Part shown: positions 1 to 5,861 of the stretch, piece after piece
Layout of the letters: every line of letters starts with the position of its first letter
Position numbering within the stretch: position 1 is the first letter of the stretch
Source: Acinetobacter sp. WCHA55
GTDB lineage: Bacteria; Pseudomonadota; Gammaproteobacteria; Pseudomonadales; Moraxellaceae
Assembly: GCF_002165305.2 (NCBI RefSeq)
Contig: NZ_CP032282.1
Coordinates: 1 to 14,838 of the forward strand
Direction of reading: 5' to 3'
DNA length: 14,838 nucleotides
Program-made: the position numbers and the translations under genes
The notes under the pieces: model-generated
Seen by the model: only the letters and a program-made list of their open reading frames with translations
Told to the model about the DNA's origin: nothing
The model's database searches: none

Positions 1-685
1 TCCTTTTGCAGGCAGTCGTATGATGCGTGATTTGTTGAATCGTCAAGGACATCATATAGGACGACGTCATACACGTACTTTAATGAAGAAAATGGGTATT
101 CAGGCGTTATATTGCAAACCAAATTTAAGCCAGGCTAATCAAGCTCACCGTAAATATCCATATCTGCTCAAAGGGTTGGCTATTCAGCGCAGTAATCAAG
201 TGTGGTCTACGGATATAACGTATATCCCTATGGCAAAAGGCTTTGTTTATTTATGTGCTGTGATTGATTGGCATAGCCGCAAGGTACTTGCGCATAGGGT
301 ATCGATTAGTATGGAGGTGGATTTTTGTATTTCGGCTTTAAATGAAGCGATTGAAAAATATGGTCGACCTGAAATATTTAATACAGACCAAGGCAGCCAG
401 TTTACCAGTGATGCATTTATTGATGTATTGAAATCAAATGGCATTCAAATCAGTATGGATGGTAAAGGTCGATGGGTAGATAATGTGATGGTTGAACGAT
501 TATGGCGGAGCGTTAAATATGAAGAGGTGTATCTCAAAGCTTATAGCAGTGTCACAGATGCGAAAAAGCAATTAAGTGCATATTTTGAGTTTTATAATTT
601 GAAACGACCTCATTCGAGTCTAGACAAAATGACACCAAATGAGTTTTACTATGATCAGCTACCCCAACAAAACAAGGTGGCTTAA
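1..685 (+). CDS. IS3-family transposase OrfB, C-terminal catalytic part
   Basis: This is the catalytic half of an IS3-family transposase, an RNase H-fold integrase that cuts and joins the element ends. Base 1 completes a Tyr codon begun at 14837, so the frame is continuous with 14651-14838 and the apparent ATG at 20 is internal. Numbered from that Met, the DDE triad is D65 (in WSTDITY), D123 (in NTDQGSQF) and E159 (in MVERLWRSVKYEE). The 35 residues between the second Asp and Glu give the DD(35)E spacing of the family. The C-terminal FYNLKRPHSSLDKMTP is also typical. OrfB is probably made only as an OrfAB fusion by -1 frameshifting at 14645-14651. The gene looks intact once the circle is closed. 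Confidence 0.93.
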   Translation, partial: PFAGSRMMRDLLNRQGHHIGRRHTRTLMKKMGIQALYCKPNLSQANQAHRKYPYLLKGLAIQRSNQVWSTDITYIPMAKGFVYLCAVIDWHSRKVLAHRVSISMEVDFCISALNEAIEKYGRPEIFNTDQGSQFTSDAFIDVLKSNGIQISMDGKGRWVDNVMVERLWRSVKYEEVYLKAYSSVTDAKKQLSAYFEFYNLKRPHSSLDKMTPNEFYYDQLPQQNKVA

Positions 686-718
686 CTAGAGCGGAATATC
701 ACTTATAAATACGCTTTT

Positions 719-741
719 AGTTGTTCAAACAAGTGGGACCA
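719..741. repeat. Right terminal inverted repeat of the IS3 element
   Basis: Read from the outside, this 23-bp end starts TGGTCCC and finishes TTTGAACAACT. It pairs with 14308-14330, which starts TGGATCC and finishes with the same 11 bases. The match is 16 of 23 bases, mostly in the inner 11. Confidence 0.75.
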
Positions 742-745
742 CCTC

Positions 746-771
746 TAATCAATGTTCCACGATTTTGATTA
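746..771. repeat. 26-bp dyad element, copy 1
   Basis: The arms TAATCAA and TTGATTA flank a 12-base centre, TGTTCCACGATT. A second copy at 9091-9116 has identical arms and a centre differing at 3 of 12 positions. This copy lies between the IS3 end and the 3' end of the rep1 operon; the other lies upstream of rep2. It could be a recombination or protein-binding site, or a weak terminator for the rep1 operon, although there is no T-run. Its role is unknown. Confidence 0.6.
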
Positions 772-786
772 AATAAACTGAATAAT

Positions 787-1074
787 TCAATCTGCAGAAT
801 TTAAGCGATTATCTTGAATAAGATCACTCAACTTACCTTCAAGCGATTCGATTTTATATTTCAGAGACAAGATTGAATCTTTTAAACGTGAATTTTTAGG
901 TGCATCCGGATTCTTTAATTGATTAAAAACCTCTAATAATTCGCTGTGATGAGTGCTTAACCTTTCAATGTCACTTTCAATAGCCATTCTTGGTGTCCAC
1001 AGAGCAAGTAAACTTTGCTCATAATCTTTGAGTTCTTGATGACTCATTGCATCTAATTCAGCCTTAGTTCTCAT
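787..1074 (-). CDS. Small coiled-coil protein, second gene of the rep1 operon
   Basis: This encodes 95 residues that I do not recognise at family level. The start codon overlaps the rep1 stop by 4 bp (ATGA), so the two genes are almost certainly translationally coupled. The protein is charged and helical: residues about 30-90 hold a heptad-like run of Leu, Ile and Glu, suggesting a coiled coil. No helix-turn-helix, membrane segment or signal peptide is visible. The rep2 operon has a gene of similar size (98 residues) in the same position with the same 4-bp overlap, yet the two products share little obvious sequence. By position it may modulate replication or copy number; that is inference only. 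Confidence 0.75.
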   Translation of the reverse strand: MRTKAELDAMSHQELKDYEQSLLALWTPRMAIESDIERLSTHHSELLEVFNQLKNPDAPKNSRLKDSILSLKYKIESLEGKLSDLIQDNRLNSAD

Positions 1075-2012
1075 GGTTTAAAATCCGTCTTGCTATGAAG
1101 AGCTTTAAAAATCCGTTTTGTTGTTTCCTCTCTTACACTTTTCGGATCTCGTAAGATGCCACTAATCCAGAGGGCAAATGTCGGGTAGTCTGGGAAATTA
1201 CTGAGGTCTGATAGCTCAGAAAGTTTAGATAAAATAGTGCTGTACTTGTTAATTTGAGCATCAGATAAATTGCAGAACATATCTATAGTTCTTTGATCTC
1301 GCTGAGGCGCTATTAATTTTGGCTTAGGTTTTTCTTTCACTATAAATTTAAAGCCAACTACTGAACGCCCTTTTTTTACATTTTCATAAGTGAGTTCAAT
1401 ATCTGTATTAGTTGTAATCTCATTTAATGAAGGCTTCATTACTCGGTCTTTTAAATTACAGAGTTTGTCATAAGATTTGGGCAAACCCAGCTCATTTTTT
1501 ATATGTTCTAAGGACATTTCAAATTGTCCCATTGCTTGATGCTTTTTAGCTAAATGATAAAGATCGAATGAGTAATCTTTTTTCAAACTTAGTACGATAT
1601 CTTTTTTATATTTTGTATAAGGGTTTAATTTATCAAACTCTTTTAACATCAGTAGAACGATTTCAGGGAAACGTATAGCTATCCCTCCGTCTTCATAAGT
1701 GCAATCAATCACCCAATTCGACAGCACCTTTTTTCCTCTTTCATTGTTATAAGAGAAATTTCTTTTAAGTAGATTCTTGCTGGCTAGTTCTAACTGCGTA
1801 TATGCGGAATGCGTTTTAATGCCACATTCTCTAGCAAACTCTTCTGCCGTAATCATAATTCGGTCTTTTTCAGTTGCATCAGTGGTTCTAGCAATTGGGC
1901 TAGCAAGTATTAACATTCGTTTTTCATCAATGTTCATACTCTTAAAGCATTCTTGAACATTGTTTTGCATAACAACCCAGCTCAGAGGATATGTTTTTTT
2001 ATTTTCGTCCAT
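1071..2012 (-). CDS. repB: Rep_3-family replication initiator, replicon 1
   Basis: This 313-residue initiator would bind the iterons just upstream (2144-2237) and open the origin for host DnaA and helicase. The Rep_3/RepB type is indicated by the tandem winged-helix layout: an N-terminal domain at about residues 10-125 and a second at about 130-235 ending KKGRSVVGFKF. That signature recurs in Rep2 as KKGRTITGFSF. The C-terminal tail (QRDQRTIDMF, DAQINKYS, final FKP) also matches Rep2 (KRDPNTPDFF, DAQRHLFA, final FQP), so the two are distant relatives. The ATG at 2012 has no good ribosome site. Stacked dyads built from the iteron half GTAGTTT lie in the promoter region and suggest autorepression. 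It overlaps the next gene by 4 bp. Confidence 0.93.
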   Translation of the reverse strand: MDENKKTYPLSWVVMQNNVQECFKSMNIDEKRMLILASPIARTTDATEKDRIMITAEEFARECGIKTHSAYTQLELASKNLLKRNFSYNNERGKKVLSNWVIDCTYEDGGIAIRFPEIVLLMLKEFDKLNPYTKYKKDIVLSLKKDYSFDLYHLAKKHQAMGQFEMSLEHIKNELGLPKSYDKLCNLKDRVMKPSLNEITTNTDIELTYENVKKGRSVVGFKFIVKEKPKPKLIAPQRDQRTIDMFCNLSDAQINKYSTILSKLSELSDLSNFPDYPTFALWISGILRDPKSVREETTKRIFKALHSKTDFKP

Positions 2013-2098
2013 ATAACTACAACCCCAAAAAACTAACTAACTACATTGGTATTTATGTAGCTTAAACATACATTGTCGTTTATTTTTTGACTACTATT

Positions 2099-2141
2099 TT
2101 TGTAGTTTTTTAACAAAACTACAAACTTTTTCTTGTAGTTT
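2099..2141. promoter_or_regulatory. Overlapping dyads upstream of rep1 (probable Rep autoregulatory operator)
   Basis: TTTGTAGTTTT (2099-2109) is a perfect 11-bp inverted repeat with 2115-2125 across a 5-base loop. The second arm also pairs with TTGTAGTTT (2133-2141) in a 9-bp dyad. Both contain GTAGTTT, the 3' part of the rep1 iterons. In Rep_3 plasmids, inverted iteron halves in the rep promoter are bound by Rep dimers to repress transcription; that role is inferred here. Confidence 0.65.
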
Positions 2142-2143
2142 AA

Positions 2144-2237
2144 TGTCCGGTAAAAGTAGTTTCTATGTCCGGTAAAAGTAGTTTTTTAAGTCCATTTTGT
2201 CCGGCATTTGTAGTTTAATGTCCGGTAAAAGTAGTTT
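2144..2237. repeat. Iterons of replicon 1 (oriV1)
   Basis: Four 19-bp direct repeats lie at 2144-2162, 2166-2184, 2198-2216 and 2219-2237. Three are identical (TGTCCGGTAAAAGTAGTTT); the third has CATTT where the others have TAAAA. Starts are 22, 32 and 21 bp apart, so most fall on the same helix face. They lie 130 bp upstream of rep1 and are the expected Rep1 binding sites. Confidence 0.9.
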
Positions 2238-2342
2238 TTTAAAGTCTGAAAGCATTGCTAGGCGTGGTTTATAGGGGGGTCTAAAAGCTTTTAAAAGCTT
2301 TTTAAAAGAATAAAAGGGAATTTATTTCCAAAGTGAGTTATT
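2238..2342. other. AT-rich stretch of oriV1
   Basis: After about 40 mixed bases, 2281-2320 is very AT-rich and holds two adjacent AAAAGCTTTT palindromes (2283-2292, 2293-2302). Replicon 2 has a similar stretch with AAAGCTTTTAAA at about 9447-9486, in the same order relative to its iterons. It is the likely unwinding region of the origin. I did not find a convincing DnaA box. Confidence 0.5.
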
Positions 2343-2417
2343 AAAACTGCCCTTGGTACTCGCTAAAGCTCGTACTCTATTGAAGCTCGTTTCACTCGCT
2401 TCGTGGGGGGCAGTTTT
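2343..2417. repeat. 75-bp shared origin-side element, copy 1
   Basis: AAAACTGCCC and GGGCAGTTTT bound this stretch as an inverted repeat. Its core (2355-2391, 37 bp) is identical to the reverse complement of 9382-9418. The inside is rich in CTCGCT and GCTCGT steps. An open frame of 74 codons crosses it, but the strong conservation in non-coding context and lack of protein features argue for a DNA or RNA element. The function is unknown. Confidence 0.75.
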
Positions 2418-2723
2418 TTGCATATATGATCAAGGATTCAAAAAGCAAAACATGAATAATGCATTCGCTATGCTCATGCTTTTTGACGAGCAAAAGCATC
2501 AATACTTCGCTCGTAGACACTCGCTAATCACTGTCCCCAGTAATTCAATAAAAAACGGTTTTTCAGAGGGGGAATAAGCAAACTTTCGTTGTGTCGCTCG
2601 TAGATACTCGCTAAAAGGCTCTCATTTGCGTTCTAAGCGATTTTATTTTTATCAACTATAGTTTTACTGTATTTCTATCAAAAGTCGCTAAAACCCCCGT
2701 TTTTTTGCGCTTAAATGGGATTT
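2418..2723. other. Non-coding region between oriV1 and relaxase 1, with dispersed repeats
   Basis: I see no gene here. Three segments match the region upstream of rep2 in inverted orientation. 2461-2497 is a diverged match to 9278-9314. TCGCTCGTAGACACTCGCT (2507-2525) is identical to the reverse complement of 9155-9173. A third copy, with one base changed, is at 2594-2612. The order of segments is the same in both replicons, so this is a diverged common non-coding region. No terminator with a clear stem and T-run was found for relaxase 1. Confidence 0.6.
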
Positions 2724-4376
2724 CTAAGGCGTGTAGTCATGGTTATTGTCATTTTCTGGCTTTTTAGGCTCATTTCTCTGCTGTTTTTCTTGTTCTTGGC
2801 GTCTTACAAATGCCAAATGTTCTTGTTGCTCTCGTTCTTGTGCATAGCGTTGTTCTTGTTGCTCTCGTTCTTTACGTAACTGCTGTTCTCTAGATTCACG
2901 ATCTTTTCGGTCGTTTTCGAGCTGTATTGCTCTTTTTTGGGAAAACTCTTGCTGCGCTTCGGTCTCAATTTTTTTTGTAAAAGCCGCATGCAATTCTTGG
3001 ATTTTTAGATCTTCCATTTCTTCTGCATATAGTCGCTTTTGTTTTTCACCATTTTGAGGACTAAAGTATTTATTTCCATAGTTATCTTCTTCAAATATAT
3101 AACTATTTATGATCTCCAGTCTTTGATCGCGTACATACTCTTGATACTCAGTTTCTCTGCGTGATATTTCAGAAATTTGATGATCTATATTTGAAATTTG
3201 ATCATTAAGTTTTCGTTGTTTAACAGTGATGTTCGGTTCGTCAAATTTTGCAAAAGACTTTTTAGGCTGGAGCAGCTGATTTTCTTCTGTCCATTTATTT
3301 AAATGATCAGAATATCTCTCTTTTTTTTCTATTTCACTAAGACCAGAAATATGCTTTTGGATGTCTAGTTGGGTGTTGTGTTGGTCGATCAGGTCATTTA
3401 TTTGATTGATCCATTTTGTTTTAAAAAATAAAGGCTCTTTTTTGCGTAGTTCTGATATTGCAGAACTCATCGTGTCTAATTTTGTTGTTAATTTTGATAA
3501 TTCTTCATTTTGGAATTCATAAAGTTTCTGAGAAGTTTTTTCTGAATACTCAGCTTGAGAGTATTGAAACTGAAGCTCACTTCGTACTTTTTGAACAAGA
3601 TCCTCAGATACTTTGATGTTTTCATCCAGTGCGATGACCTTTTTGATTTTTAAATTACGTAGCTTAATTTCATCATTTTTCAGACTAATTTCTGTAAATA
3701 TCCCTCGTCTCCGGAGGTATGTCGCTTGAGGACCTTCGTGCTGAGTTGCTTCTAGGTCACTTTCCTGGTCTTCATAACTTCTGTGATCGACACGTTCATC
3801 AAATCCATTTTGTTCCAGGTGATGATTGCATAACTCTGCAAATGATTCTCTCCAGTGGCTTACAGTTTCTGTGCCATTGTCACGACTGAAGTCCCTATAT
3901 TTTTTTGCTGAAAAGCCACCCTGCTCATTAATACTTCGGGTTGTGAACATGATGTGTGCATGGTAGTTGCGTTCATCACTTCCACTGTCTGTATGAGGTG
4001 CATGAATAGCAGCATCAACGATGACACCGTATTTTTTAACGAGGTTTCGGCAAAGTTCATTGAGCATATTTTCACGCTGTTCAGCGTTTAACTCACTGGG
4101 AAATGCAATCTCAAACTCTCTTGCAAGTAATGCATCTTTTCTACGTTCAACCTTTTCGACTTCATTCCAAAGTGTTTGGCGCTTGAGTAACTCAGTATTT
4201 GTATTTTCAGGTGCATAGATTTTTGTAAATTCGACACCAGTTTTTCTTGTGTAGTCTTGTTCTTTTCCATAAAAATCGCATACCAATTTTTCACTTGAAC
4301 GATATGCAGCACAAGCAACGGCCGATCGTCCATTACCTCTACTAATCGTTTTAACTGAAAAATGATATATCGCCAT
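2724..4376 (-). CDS. mobA: MobA/MobL-family relaxase 1 (MOBQ type)
   Basis: This 550-residue relaxase would nick oriT1 at 4494/4495, stay bound to the 5' end through a tyrosine, and lead the strand into a recipient using another plasmid's transfer channel. The MOBQ N-terminus is clear: MAIYHFSVKT at the start with Y25 (in ACAAYRSSEK) at the position of the RSF1010 MobA catalytic Tyr. The metal-binding histidines are H125 (in AIHAPH) and H139/H141 (in NYHAHIMFTTR). Residues about 230-550 form a long charged coiled coil, ending in a Gln/Glu/Arg-rich tail. That tail makes it much longer than relaxase 2 (323 residues). There is no primase domain. It is divergent from the accessory gene at 4588, with oriT1 between them. 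Confidence 0.95.
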   Translation of the reverse strand: MAIYHFSVKTISRGNGRSAVACAAYRSSEKLVCDFYGKEQDYTRKTGVEFTKIYAPENTNTELLKRQTLWNEVEKVERRKDALLAREFEIAFPSELNAEQRENMLNELCRNLVKKYGVIVDAAIHAPHTDSGSDERNYHAHIMFTTRSINEQGGFSAKKYRDFSRDNGTETVSHWRESFAELCNHHLEQNGFDERVDHRSYEDQESDLEATQHEGPQATYLRRRGIFTEISLKNDEIKLRNLKIKKVIALDENIKVSEDLVQKVRSELQFQYSQAEYSEKTSQKLYEFQNEELSKLTTKLDTMSSAISELRKKEPLFFKTKWINQINDLIDQHNTQLDIQKHISGLSEIEKKERYSDHLNKWTEENQLLQPKKSFAKFDEPNITVKQRKLNDQISNIDHQISEISRRETEYQEYVRDQRLEIINSYIFEEDNYGNKYFSPQNGEKQKRLYAEEMEDLKIQELHAAFTKKIETEAQQEFSQKRAIQLENDRKDRESREQQLRKEREQQEQRYAQEREQQEHLAFVRRQEQEKQQRNEPKKPENDNNHDYTP

Positions 4377-4392
4377 TTTGCTTTTGCTCTTT

Positions 4393-4430
4393 ATTTCGAT
4401 TTATCGAAATTACCAACATGTATATGTTGG
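4393..4430. promoter_or_regulatory. Two adjacent palindromes just upstream of relaxase 1
   Basis: ATTTCGAT (4393-4400) pairs with 4403-4410 across two bases. CCAACAT (4413-4419) pairs with 4424-4430 across four. They lie 17-54 bases upstream of the relaxase ATG on its template and could be operators or leader hairpins limiting relaxase expression. Replicon 2 lacks them; it has a small zinc-ribbon gene in the corresponding position. Confidence 0.45.
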
Positions 4431-4443
4431 TCAGGGGATTACA

Positions 4444-4500
4444 AAGGGGATTTACCCCTTGTCGCACCATTGGATGAAATCCAATGGCTAAGTGCGCCCT
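4444..4500 (+). other. oriT1, MOBQ type
   Basis: A 9-bp inverted repeat, CCATTGGAT (4467-4475) and ATCCAATGG (4479-4487) around GAA, is followed by TAAGTGCGCCCT (4489-4500). That is the nick region known from RSF1010-type MOBQ origins, where cutting falls between TAAGTG and CGCCCT (here 4494/4495). A second hairpin, AAGGGG/CCCCTT (4444-4460), lies on the relaxase side. The whole layout recurs at oriT2 with a different repeat sequence. Confidence 0.88.
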
Positions 4501-4529
4501 TCGGGAAAACCACGATAGCATGGGCTGTC

Positions 4530-4558
4530 TTGAATTTCAATTCAAACAGACCTATGCT
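4530..4558 (+). promoter_or_regulatory. Promoter of the accessory mobilisation gene 1
   Basis: TTGAAT (4530-4535) and TATGCT (4553-4558) are 17 bp apart, and the ATG is 29 bases further on. The same two boxes with the same 17-bp spacing occur at oriT2, and CACGATAGCAT is also conserved upstream of both. The -35 box lies inside a near-perfect palindrome (TTGAATT-TC-AATTCAA), which may let a relaxosome protein repress the gene. Confidence 0.65.
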
Positions 4559-4587
4559 TGAGGGGGATTCCTTGAGATGGTGATGGT

Positions 4588-4890
4588 ATGAGTGTTGAAA
4601 CTTTAGAGCAAAAAATTGCAAAGCAAGAAGAACGATTAAGACAACTAAAAGCACAAAAACAAGCTATTGCTGCTCGTGAAAAAAAGAAAAATTCTGATCG
4701 ACAAAGAAAAGATGATACTAGACGTAAAATTCTACTGGGAGCTTGGGTTCTAAACAAACTGAAAAATGATGAATCTTTTAAGGGTCAACTAACCGATTTT
4801 GAAAAGTTTTTAAGCACGGAAAGTAAGACTGAAGAAAATAGGCAGAAAGATAAAGATCTTTTTAATGGCGTTATATGGAATAACACCTAA
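4588..4890 (+). CDS. Small mobilisation accessory protein 1 (TraD/MobC-like)
   Basis: This 100-residue basic protein is encoded next to oriT1 and divergently from relaxase 1. Residues 1-45 form a Lys/Glu/Gln-rich coiled coil. It is followed by RKDDTRRKILLGAW (about 41-54), resembling the RK..TR..I.LG signature of small TraD-family relaxosome proteins found beside MOBQ relaxases. Its partner in replicon 2 (10892-11176) shares LKAQKQAI.ARE and RKDDTRRKILLG in the same order, so the two are homologous. The tail (about 70-100) is acidic and not shared. It probably binds oriT DNA or the relaxase; that role comes from family and position, not from a demonstrated motif. Confidence 0.8.
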   Translation: MSVETLEQKIAKQEERLRQLKAQKQAIAAREKKKNSDRQRKDDTRRKILLGAWVLNKLKNDESFKGQLTDFEKFLSTESKTEENRQKDKDLFNGVIWNNT

Positions 4891-4927
4891 ATTTCGCATA
4901 TGAGATTTTGTATTAAATAAAAAAACA

Positions 4928-4947
4928 ATCCCCTAAAAATAGGGGAT
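4928..4947 (-). terminator. Hairpin terminator after yoeB
   Basis: ATCCCCTA and TAGGGGAT form a perfect 8-bp stem around AAAA. On the minus strand the stem is followed by TTGTTTTTTT, a good T-run, so it should end the yefM-yoeB transcript. On the plus strand, after the accessory gene, the following CTTGTT is weaker. It sits between convergent genes. Confidence 0.8.
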
Positions 4948-4951
4948 CTTG

Positions 4952-5215
4952 TTAGTAATGGAATCGACATTGAATTATAGAGATTCGTTCATCTGTCACT
5001 TCATAAACTAATCTATGCTTTTCATCAATCCTACGACTCCAAAATCCTGAAAGATTAGCTTTTAAAGGTTCTGGTTTTCCTGTTCCTTCAAAAGGTGTTC
5101 GCTGACATTCTTTGATTAAGGTATTAATACGCTTAAGTATCTTTTTATCCTGTGTCTGCCAATAGATATATTCATCCCAGGCATTATCAGTCCATTCGAC
5201 GTTACGATTCGTCAT
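4952..5215 (-). CDS. yoeB: YoeB-family mRNA interferase toxin
   Basis: YoeB toxins are RelE-fold RNases that cut mRNA in the ribosomal A site when freed from YefM. Starting at the ATG at 5215 the protein has 87 residues, close to the 84 of E. coli YoeB. RTPFEGTGKPEPLK, NLSGFWSRRI, HRLVY and the final CRFHY match that family closely. The catalytic residues are present: Glu in KPEPLK (E49), Arg in HRLVY (R68) and the penultimate His (H86). An upstream TTG at 5221 would add two residues; the ATG is preferred. The gene overlaps yefM by 14 bp, the usual antitoxin-first order, and is followed by a terminator. It probably stabilises the half-A plasmid. Confidence 0.95.
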   Translation of the reverse strand: MTNRNVEWTDNAWDEYIYWQTQDKKILKRINTLIKECQRTPFEGTGKPEPLKANLSGFWSRRIDEKHRLVYEVTDERISIIQCRFHY

Positions 5216-5465
5216 CCTCAATCAACTCTCTGTGTTTTGTTTTCCCTGCACGTAATTGAGCAATTGATTCATTTAAACGACTTGCATTATTTGGAGATGA
5301 AAGGAGATATAACGTTTCCATTAAGCTATCATAATGATCTTGTCCCATTACTACAGCATGGCCACCTTCTTTTCTTGTAATAAAAGCAACGTCTACATCA
5401 TCAATTACTTTATCTAAAACAGATTTTAAATTGTTACGTGCGTCCGTATATGTAAATACATGCAT
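5202..5465 (-). CDS. yefM: YefM/Axe-family antitoxin
   Basis: This 87-residue antitoxin would neutralise YoeB and repress the operon with it. The Phd/YefM fold is shown by TYTDARNNLKSVLDKV near the N-terminus, ITRKEGGHAVVMGQDHYDSL in the middle, and YLLSSPNNASRLNESI before an acidic tail (ELIEDDES) that would wrap the toxin. I chose the ATG at 5465 because AGGGA lies 8 bases upstream; an ATG at 5480 has no such site and the protein from 5465 aligns with the family. A TGTACA palindrome lies upstream at 5553-5570. The promoter -35 box touches the adjacent pdif site, so the operon sits right at the edge of half A. Confidence 0.95.
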   Translation of the reverse strand: MHVFTYTDARNNLKSVLDKVIDDVDVAFITRKEGGHAVVMGQDHYDSLMETLYLLSSPNNASRLNESIAQLRAGKTKHRELIEDDES

Positions 5466-5512
5466 ATATCTATCCCTCATAGGGTAAGCTGCGTCAAAAC
5501 GCTGCTAGCTAG

Positions 5513-5529
5513 ACTACCTAGGCGGTAGT
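5513..5529. other. Small hairpin in the yefM leader
   Basis: ACTACC (5513-5518) and GGTAGT (5524-5529) pair across five bases, between the promoter and the yefM start. It is a minor stem with no T-run and may be incidental. Confidence 0.3.
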
Positions 5530-5550
5530 GATTGAAACTTTACAATCCTA

Positions 5551-5579
5551 AATGTACAGAATACTGTACATATTGTCAA
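5551..5579 (-). promoter_or_regulatory. yefM-yoeB promoter with TGTACA operator
   Basis: On the minus strand TTGACA (5579-5574) and TACATT (5556-5551) are 17 bp apart. Inside lies a perfect 7-bp palindrome, TGTACAG-AATA-CTGTACA (5553-5570). E. coli YefM is known to bind TGTACA-centred palindromes in its own promoter, so this is a probable operator for YefM-YoeB autorepression. The first base of the -35 box is also the first base of pdif1. Confidence 0.8.
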
Positions 5580-5606
5580 TTTCGTATAACAGCCATTATG
5601 TTAAAT
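5579..5606 (+). other. pdif site 1 (XerC/XerD recombination site)
   Basis: The XerC half ATTTCGTATAA (5579-5589) and the XerD half TTATGTTAAAT (5596-5606) flank the six-base spacer CAGCCA. These are the standard Acinetobacter plasmid pdif half-sites. The 28 bp are identical, in the same orientation, to pdif3 at 13759-13786. Host XerC and XerD act here. Confidence 0.92.
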
Positions 5607-5631
5607 AACTTTTAGAAGCTTTAGTACAAGC

Positions 5632-5659
5632 TTGACAGATTGTCTTATCATTATAAAAT
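5632..5659 (+). promoter_or_regulatory. Promoter of the ABC-F gene
   Basis: TTGACA (5632-5637) and TAAAAT (5654-5659) are 16 bp apart, starting 26 bases inside the pdif module. Transcription would begin near 5666, leaving a leader of about 195 bases before the ABC-F start. Confidence 0.6.
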
Positions 5660-5695
5660 AACCTTATTCAAATCATCCTCCCAAGAGTAACGCCA

Positions 5696-5854
5696 ATGAA
5701 GTAAGTCATTTTCTCATCATTATTTTTAAACTTTTGATGTGCAAAATAGATTCTACTTGTGGCTATATATTCTTGGTCTCTACTTTATATCCTAAATAAT
5801 ATATTGTTTTTTATAAGTTAATCTTCACTATTTTGCATATCCTCTACATGAGGA
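5696..5854 (+). promoter_or_regulatory. Long ABC-F leader with short ORFs and a possible attenuator
   Basis: The leader contains a minimal ORF, Met-Lys-stop at 5696-5704 with AAGAG 8 bases upstream. A 20-codon ORF follows at 5737-5799, without a clear ribosome site. TGCAAAATAG (5740-5749), within the first codons of the 20-codon ORF, is perfectly complementary to CTATTTTGCA (5828-5837), which lies just before the ABC-F ribosome site GAGGA (5850-5854). Several ABC-F resistance genes are controlled by ribosome-mediated attenuation, so such an arrangement is plausible here, but no terminator hairpin is evident. Confidence 0.4.
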
Positions 5855-5861
5855 ATTTTTT

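Larger units (their letters stand above)
1..741 (+). mobile_element. IS3-family insertion sequence, right-hand part (continues from 14308-14838)
   Basis: This is the right part of an IS3-family element that crosses the window ends; joined to 14308-14838 it is about 1,272 bp, a normal size for the family. The right inverted repeat, read inward, begins TGGTCCC and contains TTTGAACAACT. The left end begins TGGATCC and contains the same 11-mer at the same offset, with 16 of 23 bases matching overall. Further in, both ends share a 14-bp block (694-707 and 14333-14346). No 3- or 4-bp target duplication is visible: AGA lies before 14308 and CCT after 741. The element has therefore probably rearranged since insertion. 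Family assignment rests on the orfA/orfB layout, the DD(35)E transposase and TG...CA ends; the individual IS name is not claimed. Confidence 0.88.

Noticed and set aside
2353..2577. 74-codon plus-strand open frame over the shared origin element
   Set aside because: No ribosome site or recognisable protein features. It crosses an inverted repeat and dispersed repeats that are conserved as DNA in the other replicon in a different coding context.
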